The notes beneath the pieces are model-generated. The model was not told the DNA's origin, ran no database searches, and saw only the letters and a list, made by a program, of their open reading frames with translations. The translations under genes were made by a program, and so were the position numbers. Positions 61,335-64,000 of a stretch of 64,000 bases of DNA are shown here, one piece after another; positions within the stretch are counted from its first letter, which is position 1; every line of letters starts with the position of its first letter. Origin of the DNA: Corticicoccus populi (GTDB lineage: Bacteria; Bacillota; Bacilli; Staphylococcales; Salinicoccaceae); contig NZ_JBHUOQ010000001.1 in the NCBI RefSeq assembly GCF_042686195.1, positions 1,302,001 through 1,366,000 of the forward strand. Reading direction: 5' to 3'.

Positions 61335-62534
61335 ATGGGACAAATCCCTGTAACAGTATTAAGCGGCTATTTAGGTGCCGGAAAAACAACATTATTAAAT
61401 CATGTACTGCATAATCGTGACGGTTTAAAAGTAGCTGTTATTGTAAATGACATGAGTGAAGTCAATATTGATGCAGAACTGGTAGAAACAGAAGGCGGGT
61501 TTTCCCGTACAGAAGAAAAAATGGTGGAGATGTCCAATGGATGTATCTGCTGCACATTACGTGAAGATTTACTTGTTGAAGTTGAAAAACTTGCAGCTAA
61601 AGGAGAGTTTGACCATATTCTTATTGAATCCTCAGGTATCAGTGAACCGATTCCTGTTGCACAGACATTTTCCTATATTGACGAAACAATGGGTATTGAT
61701 TTAACACGGTACTGCAGACTCGATACGATGGTGACTGTCGTCGATGCCAATCGTTTCTGGCATGATTTCGGATCCGGGGAAACACTCATAGACAGAAGCC
61801 AGGGAATCAGCGAAGCGGATGACAGAAATATCGCTGACCTTTTACTCGACCAGATTGAATTTTGTAATGTTTTGCTTTTAAACAAAATCGATTTAGTGGA
61901 AGAACAACACTTAAAACAACTGGAAGATGTAATCAAAAGACTGCAGCCGGAAGCAAAAATTATACGAACGGAACACAGTAAAGTAAATCCAAAAGATATA
62001 TTGAATACCGGAATGTTTAACTTTGAAAAAGCGAGCGAATCTGCGGGGTGGCTTAAAGAATTGACTGCAGGTGTCGAGAATCACACGCCTGAAACTGAAG
62101 AGTACGGTATCGGATCCTTTGTTTTTTACAGCTCAATCCCTTTCCATGCTGAGCGGTTCGCTTCATGGTATCAGGCACTTCCGGAAAATATTGTCCGCGC
62201 CAAAGGAGTGATATGGTGTGCAACGCATAACGACATGGCTCTTTTATTCTCACAGGCCGGACCGTCTGTTGAAGTCAGACCGTTATCCTATTGGGTGGCT
62301 TCCCTTCCTGAATCACAAATAAATGATATTTTATCTGCAAACCCTGAAGTCAAAGCAGCATGGGATAAAGACTACGGCGACCGGCACACGAAAATGGTGT
62401 TCATCGGTACAGACCTTGATCAGGAAGAGATTACTGAAGAACTAAATCACTGTCTGATGAGTCCTTCTGAAATGCAGTCGGACTGGTCGGAACTTAAAAA
62501 TCCTTTCCCATGGAAGGTGAATCAAAATGTCTGA
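61335..62534 (+). CDS. COG0523-family GTPase, ZagA/YciC-like (copy A)
   Basis: A 399-residue protein like B. subtilis ZagA (YciC), a Zur-regulated zinc metallochaperone. Walker A GYLGAGKT at 11-18, VNDMSEVNIDAELV, CICC at 70-73, ESSGISEP, and NKIDLV. The C-terminal CobW_C domain runs from about residue 255. ATG follows AGGAGG. It overlaps the next gene by 8 bp. Confidence 0.92.
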   Translation: MGQIPVTVLSGYLGAGKTTLLNHVLHNRDGLKVAVIVNDMSEVNIDAELVETEGGFSRTEEKMVEMSNGCICCTLREDLLVEVEKLAAKGEFDHILIESSGISEPIPVAQTFSYIDETMGIDLTRYCRLDTMVTVVDANRFWHDFGSGETLIDRSQGISEADDRNIADLLLDQIEFCNVLLLNKIDLVEEQHLKQLEDVIKRLQPEAKIIRTEHSKVNPKDILNTGMFNFEKASESAGWLKELTAGVENHTPETEEYGIGSFVFYSSIPFHAERFASWYQALPENIVRAKGVIWCATHNDMALLFSQAGPSVEVRPLSYWVASLPESQINDILSANPEVKAAWDKDYGDRHTKMVFIGTDLDQEEITEELNHCLMSPSEMQSDWSELKNPFPWKVNQNV

Positions 62535-63693
62535 AAAAATTCCAGTTACTGTCCTGAGCGGTTTTCTTGGAGCTGGAAAAACCACCCTGTTAAATCATTT
62601 ACTCAAAAACCAGGACGGACTTAAGATCGCAGTGATTGTTAATGACATGAGTGAAATTAATATTGATGCCAGACTTGTTAAAGACGGCGGTCTGATTCAG
62701 ACCGATGAACAAATGATTGAAATGACCAACGGCTGTATATGCTGTACATTACGAGAAGATTTAATTACAGAATTAAAAAAACTCGCACAGCTCGATATTG
62801 ATTATGTATTAATTGAGTCAAGCGGTGTATCAGAGCCTATACCTGTTGCACAAAGTTTTACTTATGAAGATGCGGAGCTCGGCATTGATTTAAACCGGTA
62901 TTTTACACTCGATACTATGGTAACTGTTGTCAATTCTGAACAGTTTTTTAATGATTACCATTCTGAAGACCTTCTGTCTAATCGGAATTTACAAGTCGAT
63001 GATGAAGATGAGCGTGGAATTGTTGATTTACTAGTAGATCAAATTGAATTTGCGAATATCATTTTATTGAATAAAACAGATTTAATTTCCGGGGAAGAAC
63101 TGGATGCAGTAAAAGCATTACTGAGAAAACTTAATCCGGAAGCGGAAATTATTCCTGTTAAATATGGCAGGATTGAACCAATGAAAGTATTGAATACAAA
63201 ACAATTTGATTTTGACGCTGTTAGTATGAGTCCGGGTTGGATTAAAGAGTTAAATGAAGAACATATACCCGAAACAGAAGAATACGGCATCAGTTCATTT
63301 GTTTATCGAAGAAAACAACCGTTCCATCCGGAACGATTGAACCAGTGGCTTAAGAGCTGGCCGTCTGAGATTTTGAGAGCGAAAGGATTTTTCTGGGTCG
63401 CAACAAGGAAAGATACTGCCTGTCTCTTATCGCAGGCAGGTTCAATGGTAACACTGGAAAATGCAGGACACTGGCTTGTTGCTGAAGATGAAAACACCTT
63501 GTCTTCACTGAAACAAGATGACCCAGAACTATTTGAAGAATGGGATGAAACATTCGGCGACAGAATCACAGAACTCGTGTTTATCGGAAGCGGGATGGAC
63601 AAGGAGAAAATCGTATCTTCCCTTGATGACTGCCTGGTAACAGAAGAAGAATACTCAAACCCTGATTCGTTATCGGACCCACTTCCGCTTTAG
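62527..63693 (+). CDS. COG0523-family GTPase, ZagA/YciC-like (copy B)
   Basis: A 388-residue paralogue of the previous gene. Walker A GFLGAGKT at 12-19, VNDMSEINIDARLV, CICC at 70-73, ESSGVSEP and NKTDLI (Thr instead of Ile, still NKxD). The C-terminal domain matches copy A in layout (RRKQPFHPERLNQWL). It ends the operon at a terminator. Copies A and B look like a duplication. Confidence 0.92.
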   Translation: MSEKIPVTVLSGFLGAGKTTLLNHLLKNQDGLKIAVIVNDMSEINIDARLVKDGGLIQTDEQMIEMTNGCICCTLREDLITELKKLAQLDIDYVLIESSGVSEPIPVAQSFTYEDAELGIDLNRYFTLDTMVTVVNSEQFFNDYHSEDLLSNRNLQVDDEDERGIVDLLVDQIEFANIILLNKTDLISGEELDAVKALLRKLNPEAEIIPVKYGRIEPMKVLNTKQFDFDAVSMSPGWIKELNEEHIPETEEYGISSFVYRRKQPFHPERLNQWLKSWPSEILRAKGFFWVATRKDTACLLSQAGSMVTLENAGHWLVAEDENTLSSLKQDDPELFEEWDETFGDRITELVFIGSGMDKEKIVSSLDDCLVTEEEYSNPDSLSDPLPL

Positions 63694-63712
63694 TAGTTTA
63701 AGTTTAATATGA

Positions 63713-63742
63713 TTGAGCCCTCAGCAGTAGTGAGGGCTTTTT
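63713..63742 (+). terminator. Rho-independent terminator of the zinc-starvation operon
   Basis: AGCCCTCA and TGAGGGCT pair around a GCAGTAG loop, followed by TTTT, 20 bp past the last stop codon. Confidence 0.88.
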
Positions 63743-63826
63743 CAGTTAATGTAACTATAGTGTTTTTTATAATCTACTTCACGAGAAGGCATTTTAATTT
63801 ATTATTTATAGATGAGGATGGCATAA

Positions 63827-64000
63827 TGCGATTCAGTTCTTCGCTATTTTTTATTCTGTGGCGTTTTTGCACCGAAAATGCTACAGATTCGTTGGTACAC
63901 CCATATCTGTGGCGCAATGCGATACAGTTCTCCAACATTCATCATTCTGTAGCGTTTCCGCACCGAAAATGCTACAGATTCGTTGGTACACCCACATCTG
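63827..64000. repeat. Tandem 91-bp intergenic repeats with internal hairpins
   Basis: Two units start at 63827 (TGCGATTCAG) and 63918 (TGCGATACAG); the second is cut by the window edge after 83 bp. Each has an inverted repeat such as CTGTAGCGTTT ... AAAATGCTACAG, and the 3' parts GCACCGAAAATGCTACAGAT and TCGTTGGTACACCCA are identical in both. There is no ORF in the unit. The array probably continues to the right. Confidence 0.85.

Noticed and set aside
63827..64000. CRISPR array
   Set aside because: The units are 91 bp long with internal hairpins and no short repeat/unique spacer pattern; no cas genes are nearby.

Overview
The window is chromosomal DNA of a low-to-mid GC Gram-positive bacterium of the family Staphylococcaceae. 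From memory, the gene order addA-addB-spsB-(TVP38 family)-pgi ... gudB-rocD ... ppiB-mnhA-G ... pepA-ndh ... nifU-like ... yutF-yutE-yutD-lipA matches Staphylococcus aureus closely, and the yui/yuz/yut/yun genes match the Bacillus subtilis core. Gene content that differs from S. aureus (trp operon beside pgi, glucose dehydrogenase, two Mnh clusters, bioY, a proB-proA-proB set) and a base composition near 40% GC by eye suggest a Jeotgalicoccus- or Salinicoccus-like halotolerant relative. The genus is an inference. I see no rRNA, tRNA, phage, insertion sequence or CRISPR array.

Layout. 0-6.8 kb, minus strand: recombination nuclease addA (truncated by the window edge) and addB, signal peptidase spsB, a TVP38 membrane protein, and pgi. 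6.9-11.9 kb, minus: a trpDCFBA operon without trpE or trpG, behind two tandem tryptophan T-box riboswitches. 12-18.7 kb, minus: an SGNH hydrolase, a glucose 1-dehydrogenase-like SDR, the amino-acid catabolic set gudB-rocD-rocA, and an S1-domain protein. 18.8-25.8 kb: a small membrane protein, ppiB, then the plus-strand mnhABCDEFG antiporter operon. 25.8-32.1 kb: thioesterase, leucyl aminopeptidase, yuiB, NDH-2, A-type Fe-S carrier, yuzB, yutJ, NifU-like scaffold and yuzD. 32.2-38 kb, minus: a second complete mnhABCDEFG cluster. 38.2-42.8 kb, minus: an ABC-2 transporter (one ATPase, two permeases) behind a large membrane-anchored protein of unknown function. 42.9-46.6 kb: bioY with a BirA operator, a 2-hydroxyacid dehydrogenase, yutF, yutE, a DUF3055 protein and yutD. 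46.6-51.7 kb: lipA, an NhaC-family transporter behind a lysine riboswitch, yunD and yunF. 51.9-55.8 kb: a GH8-like membrane protein, a thioredoxin-like protein, a PH-domain protein and a marR-MFS pair. 55.8-58.9 kb: proB, proA and a second proB. 59-63.7 kb, plus strand: a zinc-starvation island with two Zur boxes, a thioredoxin-reductase-like flavoprotein, zinc-free ribosomal protein S14 and three consecutive COG0523 GTPases. The right edge holds tandem 91-bp repeats.

How the genes work together. RocA, RocD and GudB feed proline, ornithine and glutamate into 2-oxoglutarate, while ProB and ProA run the opposite direction towards proline. Two Mrp/Mnh antiporters and a duplicated glutamate 5-kinase fit a salt-adapted lifestyle (inference). 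Several regulatory elements are legible: two Trp T-boxes, a lysine riboswitch, a BirA operator merged with a terminator, a MarR-type operator and two Zur boxes. The most interesting segment is the Zur-controlled island, with three COG0523 proteins in a row and a redox flavoprotein under its own Zur-gated promoter.
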